A stretch of 64,000 nucleotides of DNA. It comes from Bradyrhizobium quebecense (lineage in GTDB: Bacteria; Pseudomonadota; Alphaproteobacteria; Rhizobiales; Xanthobacteraceae). Under the pieces are notes generated by a model that did no database searches, was not told the origin of the DNA, and worked only from the letters and a program-made list of their open reading frames with translations. Made by a program: the position numbers and the translations under genes. Positions 41,813 through 50,089 of the stretch are shown piece after piece. The stretch lies in assembly GCF_013373795.3 (NCBI RefSeq), contig NZ_CP088022.1, positions 2,480,001 through 2,544,000 on the forward strand, read 5' to 3'. Numbering within the stretch: position 1 is the stretch's first letter; each line of letters opens with the position of its first letter.

Positions 41813-42055
41813 ATGACTCTGGCCGAGGTCATCTGCCAGCTGGTCGTCAAGGGCGCGGAGCTCGGCGAGCTCGAGGAATACGAGATCCCGGATCGCGACG
41901 CGACCGTCGCCGGCGCAGTCAATCCGCCGCGGCTCAAGCGCCGCGGTTTCCGTCGCGAGTGGCTCGAGCGGCTCAGCGTCGCGATCGAGCGCGACGCGAT
42001 CTCACGGCTCTCGGCGCAGGACATCGTTTTCCGTCTGCTGCAGCCGCGACCGTGA
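41813..42055 (+). CDS. Small early protein with charged helices
   Basis: The ATG at 41813 is preferred because GGAGG stands upstream; longer in-frame starts read into shadow. The 80-residue product begins MTLAEVICQLVVKGAELGEL and contains an Arg-rich helix (KRRGFRREWLERLSVAIERD). Function unknown. Confidence 0.55.
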   Translation: MTLAEVICQLVVKGAELGELEEYEIPDRDATVAGAVNPPRLKRRGFRREWLERLSVAIERDAISRLSAQDIVFRLLQPRP

Positions 42056-42113
42056 ATTTTCAGTGTTCTGTTGCGTCAGCGTTTTCCCGAATTCTCTTGG
42101 TTAGGAAGTTAAG

Positions 42114-42605
42114 ATGACCGCGAAAAGGCGGGCGCGACGCATTGCCTCGGACGAGGCGACGGCATGGGCGCGCAATCTCGAGCTGGGCAATCCTTACGCA
42201 AAAAGCGTGCTGCGCGCGCTCGGCGAGTATGTCGACGGCGATGGCCTCTGCTGGGTCGGCATTCCGTCGCTGGCGGGCGATTGCGATCTATCGCAGGACA
42301 CGGTTCGACGGCGGCTCGCCTGGCTCGAGGAGATCGGCGCGATCGGCCGGACGCCGCAATGGCTCGATGAGAACGGCCGCCGCAATGGGGATGGTCGTGG
42401 CAAGCGGACCACGGATCTGATCCGGCTGCTGGTCGACGCGGATATCGACGCGATCGAGGCGCGGGCCGCCGGGCGCAACGTCGACGAAAATCAAGTAAAT
42501 TCAAGGTCGATTAGCCCTAGCTGGCAGCAAGGGCTAAATTCCGGCGCCGACGACGCTAGCCCTCGGCCAGCCCTCGCAGTGCAGCCAGGGCCTAGACTCT
42601 TTTGA
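42114..42605 (+). CDS. N-terminal part of an O-like replication gene (HTH_36 domain), frameshifted at the end
   Basis: The ATG at 42114 follows AGGAAGTTAAG. The first 110 residues are a winged-helix domain (SLAGDCDLSQDTVRRRLAWL and EEIGAIGRTPQW) like those of phage O/DnaD-type replication initiators. Residues after about 140 (GADDASPRPALAVQPGPRLF) look like out-of-frame reading, while the true continuation (GLDSFEPEPEDPP...) is open in the +1 frame up to 43356. Iteron-like repeats lie in this part of the gene. The gene is either broken, a sequencing error, or uses frameshifting. Confidence 0.7.
   Translation: MTAKRRARRIASDEATAWARNLELGNPYAKSVLRALGEYVDGDGLCWVGIPSLAGDCDLSQDTVRRRLAWLEEIGAIGRTPQWLDENGRRNGDGRGKRTTDLIRLLVDADIDAIEARAAGRNVDENQVNSRSISPSWQQGLNSGADDASPRPALAVQPGPRLF
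42511..42592. repeat. Iteron-like AGCCCT repeats inside the replication gene; possible origin
   Basis: The hexamer AGCCCT occurs at 42513-42518, 42558-42563 and 42569-42574, once inverted as AGGGCT (42530-42535), and a degenerate AGGGCC (42587-42592). The first and inverted copies form the inverted repeat TTAGCCCT/AGGGCTAA. An A/T-rich stretch (AAAATCAAGTAAATTCAAGG, from 42487) lies just before. Lambda has its origin inside gene O in a similar way. Confidence 0.5.
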
Positions 42606-43356
42606 ACCTGAACCTGAAGATCCCCCTAAGTCCCCCTCCGGGGGATTTCCGGATGATCGCGAGACGATCGAGGAAAGCGAGCCTGTCGAGTTTGCAGCGG
42701 CATTCGAGGGCTATGTCGGCCATGAGGTCATGCGGCGCGACCTGGCGCTCGAGGAGTTCCGCCTCCTGACGCAGGAGGATCGCGTCTGGTGCGGGTACGC
42801 CGTGCCGCTCTACATGGCGAAACTGCGCGAGCTCAAGCAGCGCCGGCCGATGAATTTTCATCTTTGGGTGCGGACGCGCGGGTTTCGGGAATTCCCGGCG
42901 CCCGGCGCTGCGCCGGCGAAGGCGGCGCCTCCGCAACGGCGGTTCGTGCAAGGCGACGAGCTCAAGGGCTTGGCAGTGGCGATGCAGATCGCCGAGCGGC
43001 GCGAGCTGCGCATCATCCGCGATCAGGATCTCGGCGAGGGCGTCTGGACGCAGCTCGGGCCGCAGGCTGACCTATCGGCGATGGCCGCGTTTGCCGGCGC
43101 CGATCGCGAGGCCTGGCAGGTCGTCGACCTTGGGACGCCGCAGTTTGCCGCCTGGCGCGATCGCCTGGCGCTCTGGACCGGCGCCGAGCCGCAGGCCGAG
43201 CGGATCTTCCTCGAGCCGTTTGATCCGAACGTTCACGGCATCTCGTCGTCGAATCCGAATTTCCGTTTGAGGAAGTCAAAGCAGGGCTTTCGCGTGCCGG
43301 CGCCGTGGCCGCCGCGGCGCGATGGGACGTGGCAAGTCGCAGGGGAGAGCGAATGA
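42538..43356 (+). pseudogene. C-terminal part of the O-like replication gene in the +1 frame
   Basis: The frame is open from 42538 to the stop at 43354-43356 but has no good start before ATG 42730. The upstream codons already read as protein (SFEPEPEDPPKSPSGGFPDD, then EESEPVEFAAAFEGYVGHEVM). The rest contains PLYMAKLRELKQRRPMNFHL and WVRTRGFREFP, which match the DNA-binding or helicase-recruiting C-terminal half of such proteins. One base insertion between about 42540 and 42600 would explain the split. Only the part after 42730 could be made on its own. Confidence 0.6.
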
Positions 43357-44018
43357 ACATGCAATACCGCAAGGGGCAGATCGTCGGATATGTCGAGGCC
43401 AGCGATCGGCTGGCGGTGCCGGCGGTGCCCGACAGCTGGCACGTTCTGCAGGTCATGCCTGGTCGTGACGCGAAGGTCATCAAGGCTTTCGCCGAGCGCT
43501 GCATCAGCGGATGGTCGCCGATCGTTGTTCATTTCGTCCAGCGCGGCAACGGGCAGCAGGCGCGCCGTCCGCATCTTGGGCGCCGGATCGAAAAGGCGTT
43601 TCTACCGGGCCTGATCTTTTTGCCTGATTTCGAGCTGGGCTGGCTCGGCGAGATCCGCAGCATTCCCGACGTCGACAATCTCCTCAACTTCGGAGAGCTG
43701 CGGTCCTGGCTCAACGCAACCGAGATGCAGCTGCTGCGCGATATCGTCAAGATCGAGAACCTGCTGCCGTCGCGGCGCCGTTGGGCGCTTGCGCAGCTGT
43801 TCCTGAAATACGGGTTCATTAGCGTTGCGCAGGCCGAGGACGAAACCAAACTGCGGGTTGGTCGGCAGATACGTGTCGCCGATGGCGTGTTCTCTGGCTT
43901 ACGCGGACTGATCGAGCGAATTGACTCAAATGGGCGACTCAGTGCCTACGTCGGTGACGGAAAGCACGGCGTCAAGGTAAGCGGTTTGACCGAGGCGCAG
44001 ATCGAGCTGATCGACTAA
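43353..44018 (+). CDS. NusG-like (NGN + KOW) phage transcription antitermination factor
   Basis: The ATG at 43353 overlaps the previous stop; the 221-residue length is that of NusG/RfaH. Residues 28-137 resemble the NGN domain (WHVLQVMPGRDAKVIKAF at the start, then IEKAFLPGLIFL), and residues 169-200 the KOW domain (VGRQIRVADGVFSGLRGLIE). NusG paralogues bind RNA polymerase and allow reading through terminators, usually recruited at a specific DNA or RNA element. Its place at the end of the early operon, just before the late genes, is that of lambda Q. The 130 bases after it could contain its recruitment site. Confidence 0.8.
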   Translation: MNMQYRKGQIVGYVEASDRLAVPAVPDSWHVLQVMPGRDAKVIKAFAERCISGWSPIVVHFVQRGNGQQARRPHLGRRIEKAFLPGLIFLPDFELGWLGEIRSIPDVDNLLNFGELRSWLNATEMQLLRDIVKIENLLPSRRRWALAQLFLKYGFISVAQAEDETKLRVGRQIRVADGVFSGLRGLIERIDSNGRLSAYVGDGKHGVKVSGLTEAQIELID

Positions 44019-44161
44019 TTCGCGGTGCGGTGCATGCGCGGCAGCTCGGCTAAAAGTGCGGAGCCTGATTCAGGTGGCCGCGCGCAGCGCGCCTCGTCGT
44101 TGCCTTTGACTCGCCTCGACCACGAGTGTTAACGTTGCCCCTTTAGGTTGTGGGGGCACGT

Positions 44162-44983
44162 ATGGCGGACGAAGCTAAGTCAAAGGGTGCGGTAGTGCCT
44201 GCTGCCGCAAACTTGCGCCTGAGCATTCCTGGCATTCAAGTTTCCCTTCCTCGAACGGCTAGAGCATTGGATCGTATCGTGTCGGTCCCTTTTGAGGGAC
44301 TCGCAGGCTATGTGGAGGGCAAGTTCGGGGCAAATGTCGACGCGCACATCGATGCTGTCGAGCAAGTCAGGAAGCGAAAGGGGCAAGCTTCAAAGGTTGA
44401 CAATCCCACCATCGAAAGGCTCGAGAGAATCGACAACTGGATTGCCAACGCTGGTAAAGTTGATCCAACTGATCCCGAGATGTCCGCGGTCTGGCGAGGT
44501 GTTCTCGATGAGATCTTGAACGACAGCGACGACGCTAAAGAACTGATTGATGTGGTACGGGGTGCGCCTCGTTCCGACATTCGCTTGTTCCTTTGGAATT
44601 TTAGGAGGAAGGGGAGATCGATTTTCGGTCTGTCGCGAGGTGATTTTCTTGTGCCGGCAAAGACTCTGGACGATGCGGAAATGGGAGTCGCCATTGAAAG
44701 ACTAATTCGTTCGGGGCTCGTGCGAAGAGCATACTCGCCCGGAGTCCCGCTGCTCATTGCGGTGATTGGATTGTTTAGTTTGTTAGGAGTGGGCTGGATC
44801 ACCGATGAGGCATTGCTCGCAACGCCGATCCAGAGCCGTGCGATAGTTAGGCTGATGCTGGTGACCTTCGGTGGTCTGTCCGTCCTGTTGGCTGGCGTTG
44901 CATATTCGATGAAGAGACCAACGAGGCTAGGCCGGCGTCTGATCGAATTGTATGAAGAATACCGCTCTTCGACTTTCAACTAG
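44162..44983 (+). CDS. Abi-alpha / DUF4393-like membrane protein (phage-exclusion candidate)
   Basis: The ATG at 44162 gives 273 residues; GTG 44150 is in frame. Residues 80-190 have the DUF4393 (Abi-alpha) outline: ERLERIDNWIANAGKVDPTD, then MSAVWRGVLDEILNDSDDAK and LIRSGLVRRAY. Two membrane helices lie at 194-215 and 228-249. Abi-alpha proteins give abortive infection in other bacteria. The DNA is less GC-rich than its neighbours, has its own leader region and ends in a strong terminator, so it looks like a moron expressed in the lysogen. Confidence 0.65.
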   Translation: MADEAKSKGAVVPAAANLRLSIPGIQVSLPRTARALDRIVSVPFEGLAGYVEGKFGANVDAHIDAVEQVRKRKGQASKVDNPTIERLERIDNWIANAGKVDPTDPEMSAVWRGVLDEILNDSDDAKELIDVVRGAPRSDIRLFLWNFRRKGRSIFGLSRGDFLVPAKTLDDAEMGVAIERLIRSGLVRRAYSPGVPLLIAVIGLFSLLGVGWITDEALLATPIQSRAIVRLMLVTFGGLSVLLAGVAYSMKRPTRLGRRLIELYEEYRSSTFN

Positions 44984-45069
44984 ACAGGTCTAGGGCATAC
45001 TCAAGCGCCGGTCTCGACTATCGGTAAGTGCGACGAAGTCAAAGCTATTGATGACTGTTCGGAGAGCAA

Positions 45070-45108
45070 AGCCGATCATCGCAAGATGGTCGGCTTATCC
45101 CGTTTTGT
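45070..45108 (+). terminator. Rho-independent terminator of the Abi-alpha-like gene
   Basis: AGCCGATCATC and GATGGTCGGCT form an 11-bp stem with one G-T pair and a GCAA loop, followed by TATCCCGTTTT. It separates the moron from the late genes that begin at 45111. Confidence 0.8.
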
Positions 45109-45110
45109 AA

Positions 45111-45392
45111 ATGTCGCAGCTTCCCTGGAAAACCTGGTACAAGCTAGCCCGCTGGCGAGCGCTGCGCCTGCGCATCTTCCTGCGCGATCTCTACACATGT
45201 CAGCGCAAAGGTTGCGGCAGGGTCGAGCCGAATACGTCGCTGCTGGTCTGCGATCACGTCATCCCGCATCGTGGCGATGAACGCCTGTTCTGGGATGAGA
45301 CCAACCTGCAGACGCTCTGCAAGTCGTGCCACGACAGCGTCAAGCAGGCCGAGGAGCAGGCGAGCCTGCACGCGCGCGGCGTTTGGGATTGA
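45111..45392 (+). CDS. HNH endonuclease beside the terminase genes
   Basis: This 93-residue HNH protein has readable core VCDHVIPHRGDERLFWDETN followed by LQTLCKSCHDSV, and zinc-type Cys (CQRKGCGR, CKSC). In HK97-like phages such an HNH protein works with the large terminase to cut DNA at cos or pac sites. It is the first late gene, 80 bases before the small terminase gene. Confidence 0.88.
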   Translation: MSQLPWKTWYKLARWRALRLRIFLRDLYTCQRKGCGRVEPNTSLLVCDHVIPHRGDERLFWDETNLQTLCKSCHDSVKQAEEQASLHARGVWD

Positions 45393-45471
45393 AGGGGTAG
45401 GGGGTGGGCAATTCCTTCGCGGATGCCTCTCCACGGACCGGCCCATCTCACATTGACGGGTTTTTTTCATC

Positions 45472-45969
45472 ATGGCCGAAGTTTTCGACCTGTTCGGCGA
45501 TCCTGTGCCGGCCAACTGGGGCGGCCGTGGTCGGCCGGAGCATGTCGCCAATCAGCAAAACCGGAATCGCGTCAGCCTGTTAGTCGCGCTCGGTTGGAGC
45601 AACGCGCGGATTGCGTCGGCGCTTTTCATCACGCAACCGACGCTGCGGAAGCATTATTTTTCAGAGCTCAAGTTTCGGGACGTTGCACGCGACCGGCTGG
45701 TCGCGCAGGTCGGCGTCAAACTGATGGACGGCGTCAACGCGGGAAACGTCTCGGCGATCCGGGAATTCCAGAAGTATCTCGAGCGCAACGACCTGATGAT
45801 GTATGGCCAGACGCAGCAGCCGGCGAAAGCATCGGCGGTTGAAAAGCCGGCGCCGGCCGAAAAGGTCGGCAAGAAAGCCGCCGCGATCGCCGCCGCGCAG
45901 CAGCCTGACGCCGGGACGCCGCTCGGCGAACTCATGGCGCGGCGTCAACAGGCCGTCACCTCGCACTGA
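45472..45969 (+). CDS. Putative small terminase subunit
   Basis: This 165-residue protein has an N-terminal helix-turn-helix (NQQNRNRVSLLVALGWSNAR, then IASALFITQPTLRKHYFSEL), the DNA-recognition domain of TerS proteins, and a Lys/Ala-rich C-terminus. It overlaps the large terminase gene by one base. It would mark the packaging site. The weak family conservation is normal for TerS. Confidence 0.72.
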   Translation: MAEVFDLFGDPVPANWGGRGRPEHVANQQNRNRVSLLVALGWSNARIASALFITQPTLRKHYFSELKFRDVARDRLVAQVGVKLMDGVNAGNVSAIREFQKYLERNDLMMYGQTQQPAKASAVEKPAPAEKVGKKAAAIAAAQQPDAGTPLGELMARRQQAVTSH

Positions 45970-47729
45970 TGATCCTCTCGAGCGAAAACGCCGCGCCGCC
46001 GACCTCGCCGGAGATGTGGGATTTGTCCTGCGTCGATTGGGCCGATCGCATGCGCGAGGGCCGGTCGCTTGTGCCGGATCTGCCGCTGTTTGCCGCCGAG
46101 GCCGACATCGCGCAGGCGTTCTATGACGAGCTGCAGCTGCCGGACGTGCCAGGCGCGCCGAAAATGCGGACCGCGTCGGGGCAATGGTTTCGCGATATCG
46201 TCCGCGCGACGTTCGGCAGCTGGGACCCGCAAAATCAGGTTCGCTACATCCGCGATATCCTGGCATTGGTTCCGAAAGGCTCCTCGAAAACGACCAACGC
46301 CGCAGCGCTGCTGATCGTCGCGATGTTGATGAATTTTCGGCCGCGCGGAACCGCGCTGTTTGTCGGTCCGACTCAGGCGATCTCGGATCGCGCTTATGAG
46401 CAGGCGGTCGGCATGATCGAGGAGTCGCCGGATCTGCGCCGGCGGTTTCGGCCTCGCGACCATATCAAAACGATCGAGGACCTGGTCACCAAGTCCGAGG
46501 CGCAGGTCAAAACCTTCGATCTCAAGATCCTGACCGGCGCGATGGGCCTGTTTTTCGTACTGCTCGACGAGCTGCATGTCCTCGGCAGAAGCGCATCGGC
46601 GGCAAAGGTGCTGCGCCAGATCCGCGGCGGCCTCGACAAGACGCCGGAGGGCGTTTTGGTGATGACGACCACGCAAAGCGACGACATTCCGGCCGGCGTG
46701 TTCAAATCCGAGCTGAAATTTGCGCGCAACGTGCGGGACGGCAAGTATCGCGGCCGGATCATCCGGCCGATGTTGCCCATCCTGTACGAATTTCCGCCGG
46801 ATATCGCGTCGCTGACGCGCGAGGAGCGGTCCGCCGGCGTCGAGGAGCGATGGAAAGATCCGGCGAACTGGCCGATGGTGATGCCGAACCTCGGCCGCTC
46901 GATCCATCTGCCGTCGCTGCGCGCCGATTGGGAAAGCGAGCGCGAAAAGGGCGAGGACGCGATCAAGGTCTGGGCCTCGCAGCACCTCAATATCGAGATC
47001 GGCGTCGGCATCAATAACGAGGGATGGCGCGGCGCCGACTATTGGGAGGGCGCCGTCGACGAGACCCTGACGCTCGAGACCCTGCTCGAGCGCTCCGAGG
47101 TCGTGACGATCGGAATCGACGGCGGCGGCCTGGACGACCTGCTCGGCCTGGCCGTCATCGGCCGCGATCGCAAGACGCGCGAATGGTTGTCCTGGTATCG
47201 GGCATGGGCCAACCCGAAAGTGCTCGAGATCCGCAAAGACATCGCGGCGCAGCTGCAGGATTTTTCCGACGCGGGCGAGATCTCGATTTGCCCGGTCCCG
47301 CAAGACGTCCTCGAGCTCGCGATGATTGTCGCGCAGATCATCGCGTCGGGCCTGTTGCCGGAGAAAAACGCGATCGGCATCGATCCGAACAACGCCGCGG
47401 CGATTATCGAGGCGCTGGTCGGGGTCGGGGTGACCGACGACATGATCCGCCGGCTGCTGCAGGGACCGGCGCTTGCGCCGGCCATGTACGGACTCGAGCG
47501 CAAATTGTCTGACGGCACGTTCTGGCACGGCGGCATGCTGCTGATGGCCTTCGTTCTGGGAAACGCAAAGGTCGAGCAGCGCGGCAACTCCGTGATGGTG
47601 ACGAAAGCCGTCTCCGGCCGCGCAAAAATCGATCCGCTGGTCGCGTTGTTTCAGGCCGCGATCCTCATGAGTTGGAATCCCTCGGCCGGCAGGCTCGTGA
47701 CCGGCGCTGATATCCTGACGGTGATCTGA
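45969..47729 (+). CDS. Large terminase subunit (HK97/Terminase_1 type)
   Basis: This 586-residue motor has an ATPase domain with Walker A-like VPKGSSKTTNAA (residues about 98-108), adenine motif regions before it, Walker B LLDELHVLG (about residue 198), and coupling motif TTTQSDD. The nuclease domain in the C-terminal half has acidic segments (TIGIDGGGLDDLLGLAVIG). It translocates DNA into the procapsid and cuts the concatemer. The portal gene starts at its stop. Confidence 0.92.
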   Translation: MILSSENAAPPTSPEMWDLSCVDWADRMREGRSLVPDLPLFAAEADIAQAFYDELQLPDVPGAPKMRTASGQWFRDIVRATFGSWDPQNQVRYIRDILALVPKGSSKTTNAAALLIVAMLMNFRPRGTALFVGPTQAISDRAYEQAVGMIEESPDLRRRFRPRDHIKTIEDLVTKSEAQVKTFDLKILTGAMGLFFVLLDELHVLGRSASAAKVLRQIRGGLDKTPEGVLVMTTTQSDDIPAGVFKSELKFARNVRDGKYRGRIIRPMLPILYEFPPDIASLTREERSAGVEERWKDPANWPMVMPNLGRSIHLPSLRADWESEREKGEDAIKVWASQHLNIEIGVGINNEGWRGADYWEGAVDETLTLETLLERSEVVTIGIDGGGLDDLLGLAVIGRDRKTREWLSWYRAWANPKVLEIRKDIAAQLQDFSDAGEISICPVPQDVLELAMIVAQIIASGLLPEKNAIGIDPNNAAAIIEALVGVGVTDDMIRRLLQGPALAPAMYGLERKLSDGTFWHGGMLLMAFVLGNAKVEQRGNSVMVTKAVSGRAKIDPLVALFQAAILMSWNPSAGRLVTGADILTVI

Positions 47730-49075
47730 TGGGAATGTTGAGGAGCGGGCTGGGCTCGGCGTTCCGCGCGGTCGCCAATGCGTTCGATCCTGGCGCGCCG
47801 CGCGACATGGCCGATCCCCAATATTGGGCGGATTTTGGCGGTCGCATGTCGCTCGCCGGCGTCGACGTCACGGACAGCAACGTCAGCCAGCTCGACGCTG
47901 TCCAGGCCGTGCGTCACGGCCTTTCGTCGGCCATGAAATCGCTGCCGGCGTCGGTCTACCGGCGCGGCGCAAACGGCGCGCGCGAGGCGCTGCCGGATCA
48001 TCCTGTCACCAGGTTATTTGCGGCCAACCCGAACGCTCGCCAGACGCCGGCGGAGCTCGTCGGCGAGCTCGCCTGGAACGTGTCCTACTATCGGAATTCC
48101 TATTGCGCGATCCTGCCGCCGGGCGATCCTCGCGCATCGGAATATTACGCTGTCGGCGGCCTCGAATGGCTGCATCCGCGGCGCTTGGCGATGGTCGAGC
48201 GTGGCATCGACGGGCGCTTGTATTACACGTTCAATCCGCCGCCGACGATCGTCCAGGGCGCGCAGCTCAAGCAGACGACCTATCGTGACGACGAGCTCTG
48301 GCATATCCGGTCGAATCCGTTGCGCGAGGATGGCTTGCTCGGCGAGCCCATTTTTCATAGCGCGAGGCACGTCTTTGCGCGTGCGATCGCCGTCCATGAC
48401 TACGGTGACCTCTGGTTCAAGAACAACGGCCAGTCCGGCGGCACGCTCGAGCATCCCGGCGTGTTCAAGGACAAGGAAGATCGAAACCAGTTTCTCGAAA
48501 ACTGGCGCGCTGCCGGCACCGGGATGAACCGGCACAAGGATCGGCTGCTGACGCATGGCGTCAAATATAACCCGATCAAGGTGACCAATTCGGAGGCGCA
48601 GCTGCTCGAGACCGAGGACGCCGCCGACACTGCGGTTTTCGGCCTGTGGAGCTATCCGCTGCATCGCGCATCGCGCCTCAAGCGCGCGACAAACAATAAC
48701 GTCGAGCAGCAGTCGCTCGATTTTGTCGTCGGCTGCGTCGCGCCGCTCGCGATCGAGCTCGAGCAGGGCGTCGAGCGGGATCTGCTGCTGGACAACGAAA
48801 ACGGCGATCTGTTTTTCGAGTTCAACTTTTTCGGGCTGCTGCGCGGCGACCTGCTGAATCGTTATCGGGCCTATCTGATCGGCCGCCAGGGCGAATGGCT
48901 GTCCGCGAATGACATCCTGCGGTTTGAGAACATGTCGCCGCGGACTGATGCCGGCGGCAACGACTACAAAAACCCGCTGACAAAGGACTCTGCCGGCGGC
49001 GGGCAGGGCGTCGACGACAAGGCCGGCGCCGGCGGTGGCTCGAGCTCTCCAAACGAGGACGGCAACAATGATTAA
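47729..49075 (+). CDS. Portal protein, HK97 type
   Basis: This 448-residue protein overlaps the terminase stop (TGATGG). HK97-portal features are AVRHGLSSAMKSLPASVYRRG (about residue 55), PELVGELAWNVSYYRNSYC-like clip region sequence and YGDLWFKNNGQSGGTLEHPG. A Gly/Ser-rich C-terminus follows. It forms the ring through which DNA enters and leaves. Unrelated to the portal of the first prophage. Confidence 0.9.
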   Translation: MGMLRSGLGSAFRAVANAFDPGAPRDMADPQYWADFGGRMSLAGVDVTDSNVSQLDAVQAVRHGLSSAMKSLPASVYRRGANGAREALPDHPVTRLFAANPNARQTPAELVGELAWNVSYYRNSYCAILPPGDPRASEYYAVGGLEWLHPRRLAMVERGIDGRLYYTFNPPPTIVQGAQLKQTTYRDDELWHIRSNPLREDGLLGEPIFHSARHVFARAIAVHDYGDLWFKNNGQSGGTLEHPGVFKDKEDRNQFLENWRAAGTGMNRHKDRLLTHGVKYNPIKVTNSEAQLLETEDAADTAVFGLWSYPLHRASRLKRATNNNVEQQSLDFVVGCVAPLAIELEQGVERDLLLDNENGDLFFEFNFFGLLRGDLLNRYRAYLIGRQGEWLSANDILRFENMSPRTDAGGNDYKNPLTKDSAGGGQGVDDKAGAGGGSSSPNEDGNND

Positions 49076-49937
49076 GATCGAAACCGCGACGCCGGATCTG
49101 CGCCAGGTCCTGACGCAGATCTCGTCAATCGACGCCCTGGTCGCGCTCGAGGTGTCGGCGCTCGCCGATTGCCTGGCGCGCGCCGAACAGCGCCAGGCGT
49201 TGGTCGCGGTTGCGTCCGCGCAGGCCTCGAGCTCGGCGAGCAAGATTGCGCTGGTCTCGGTCGCCGGCGGACTGACGCCGCGCGGCAGCTGGTTCGGCTC
49301 GAGCCTGTCCGGCATCGCCGCGCAGGTCACGCGCGCGGCCGATGACCAGGACGTCGCCGGCATCGTCCTCGACGTCGACAGTCCCGGCGGAACGGTCTCT
49401 GCGACCGTCGAGGCCGCAAATGCTGTCGCCGCTGCAGCGGCAAAGAAACCCGTCGTAGCGGTCGCGAATACGCTCGCGGCTTCGGCCGCCTATTGGATCG
49501 CTTCGCAGGCCGGCGAGCTGGTGATGACGCCGTCCGCCGACGTCGGCTCGATTGGCGCGATGATTATGCACCAGGATATTTCCGGCTGGCTCGACCAGGT
49601 CGGGATCAAGATGACGATCGTCCGATCGGAGCAATCGCCGAATAAGAACGAGGCACATCCGTTTGCGCCGTTGTCGGACGAGGCGAGGGCCTATCTGCAG
49701 GGCCGCGCCAACGAGGCTGGCGCTGATTTCATCAAGGCGGTCGCGAGTGGCCGGCGCGTGACGCAGACCAAGGTTCGCGAGGAGTTCGGTCAGGGCCGCA
49801 TGGTAGGTGCGCGCGAGGCGGTTGTGCGTGGCATGGCCGACCGGATTGCAACGCTCGACCAGGTCATCAGCGGCATGCTGCAACAGCGCGCGCTGCGGTC
49901 GAGCTCGCGCCGGCGATCGGCGCTGGTATTCGATTAG
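49068..49937 (+). CDS. Prohead protease, S49 / SppA type
   Basis: The ATG at 49068 gives 289 residues. The Ser/Lys peptidase region shows GIVLDVDSPGGTVSA, then the Ser nucleophile segment ANTLAASAAYWIASQ (about residue 140) and SVGSIGAMIMHQD-like Lys region. In phages this enzyme removes scaffold parts from the procapsid. It overlaps the portal gene. Normally the capsid gene would follow, but a host-like block intervenes. Confidence 0.88.
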   Translation: MIKIETATPDLRQVLTQISSIDALVALEVSALADCLARAEQRQALVAVASAQASSSASKIALVSVAGGLTPRGSWFGSSLSGIAAQVTRAADDQDVAGIVLDVDSPGGTVSATVEAANAVAAAAAKKPVVAVANTLAASAAYWIASQAGELVMTPSADVGSIGAMIMHQDISGWLDQVGIKMTIVRSEQSPNKNEAHPFAPLSDEARAYLQGRANEAGADFIKAVASGRRVTQTKVREEFGQGRMVGAREAVVRGMADRIATLDQVISGMLQQRALRSSSRRRSALVFD

Positions 49938-50089
49938 CCGGGTAGTCCGCTATAGGCGTATAGAGCAGACATCGCTCGTCCGACCAAGAAACGTCTGCAA
50001 ATGACCCAATGCGGACCGCGCGGATTCGATACATCACCATTCACATTCGAGAACGCGGGCGCTCCCTTCAATCGCGGGGCCAGTTATGG

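Noticed and set aside
45945..47528. 527-codon reverse frame opposite the large terminase
   Set aside because: Shadow of a clear terminase gene.
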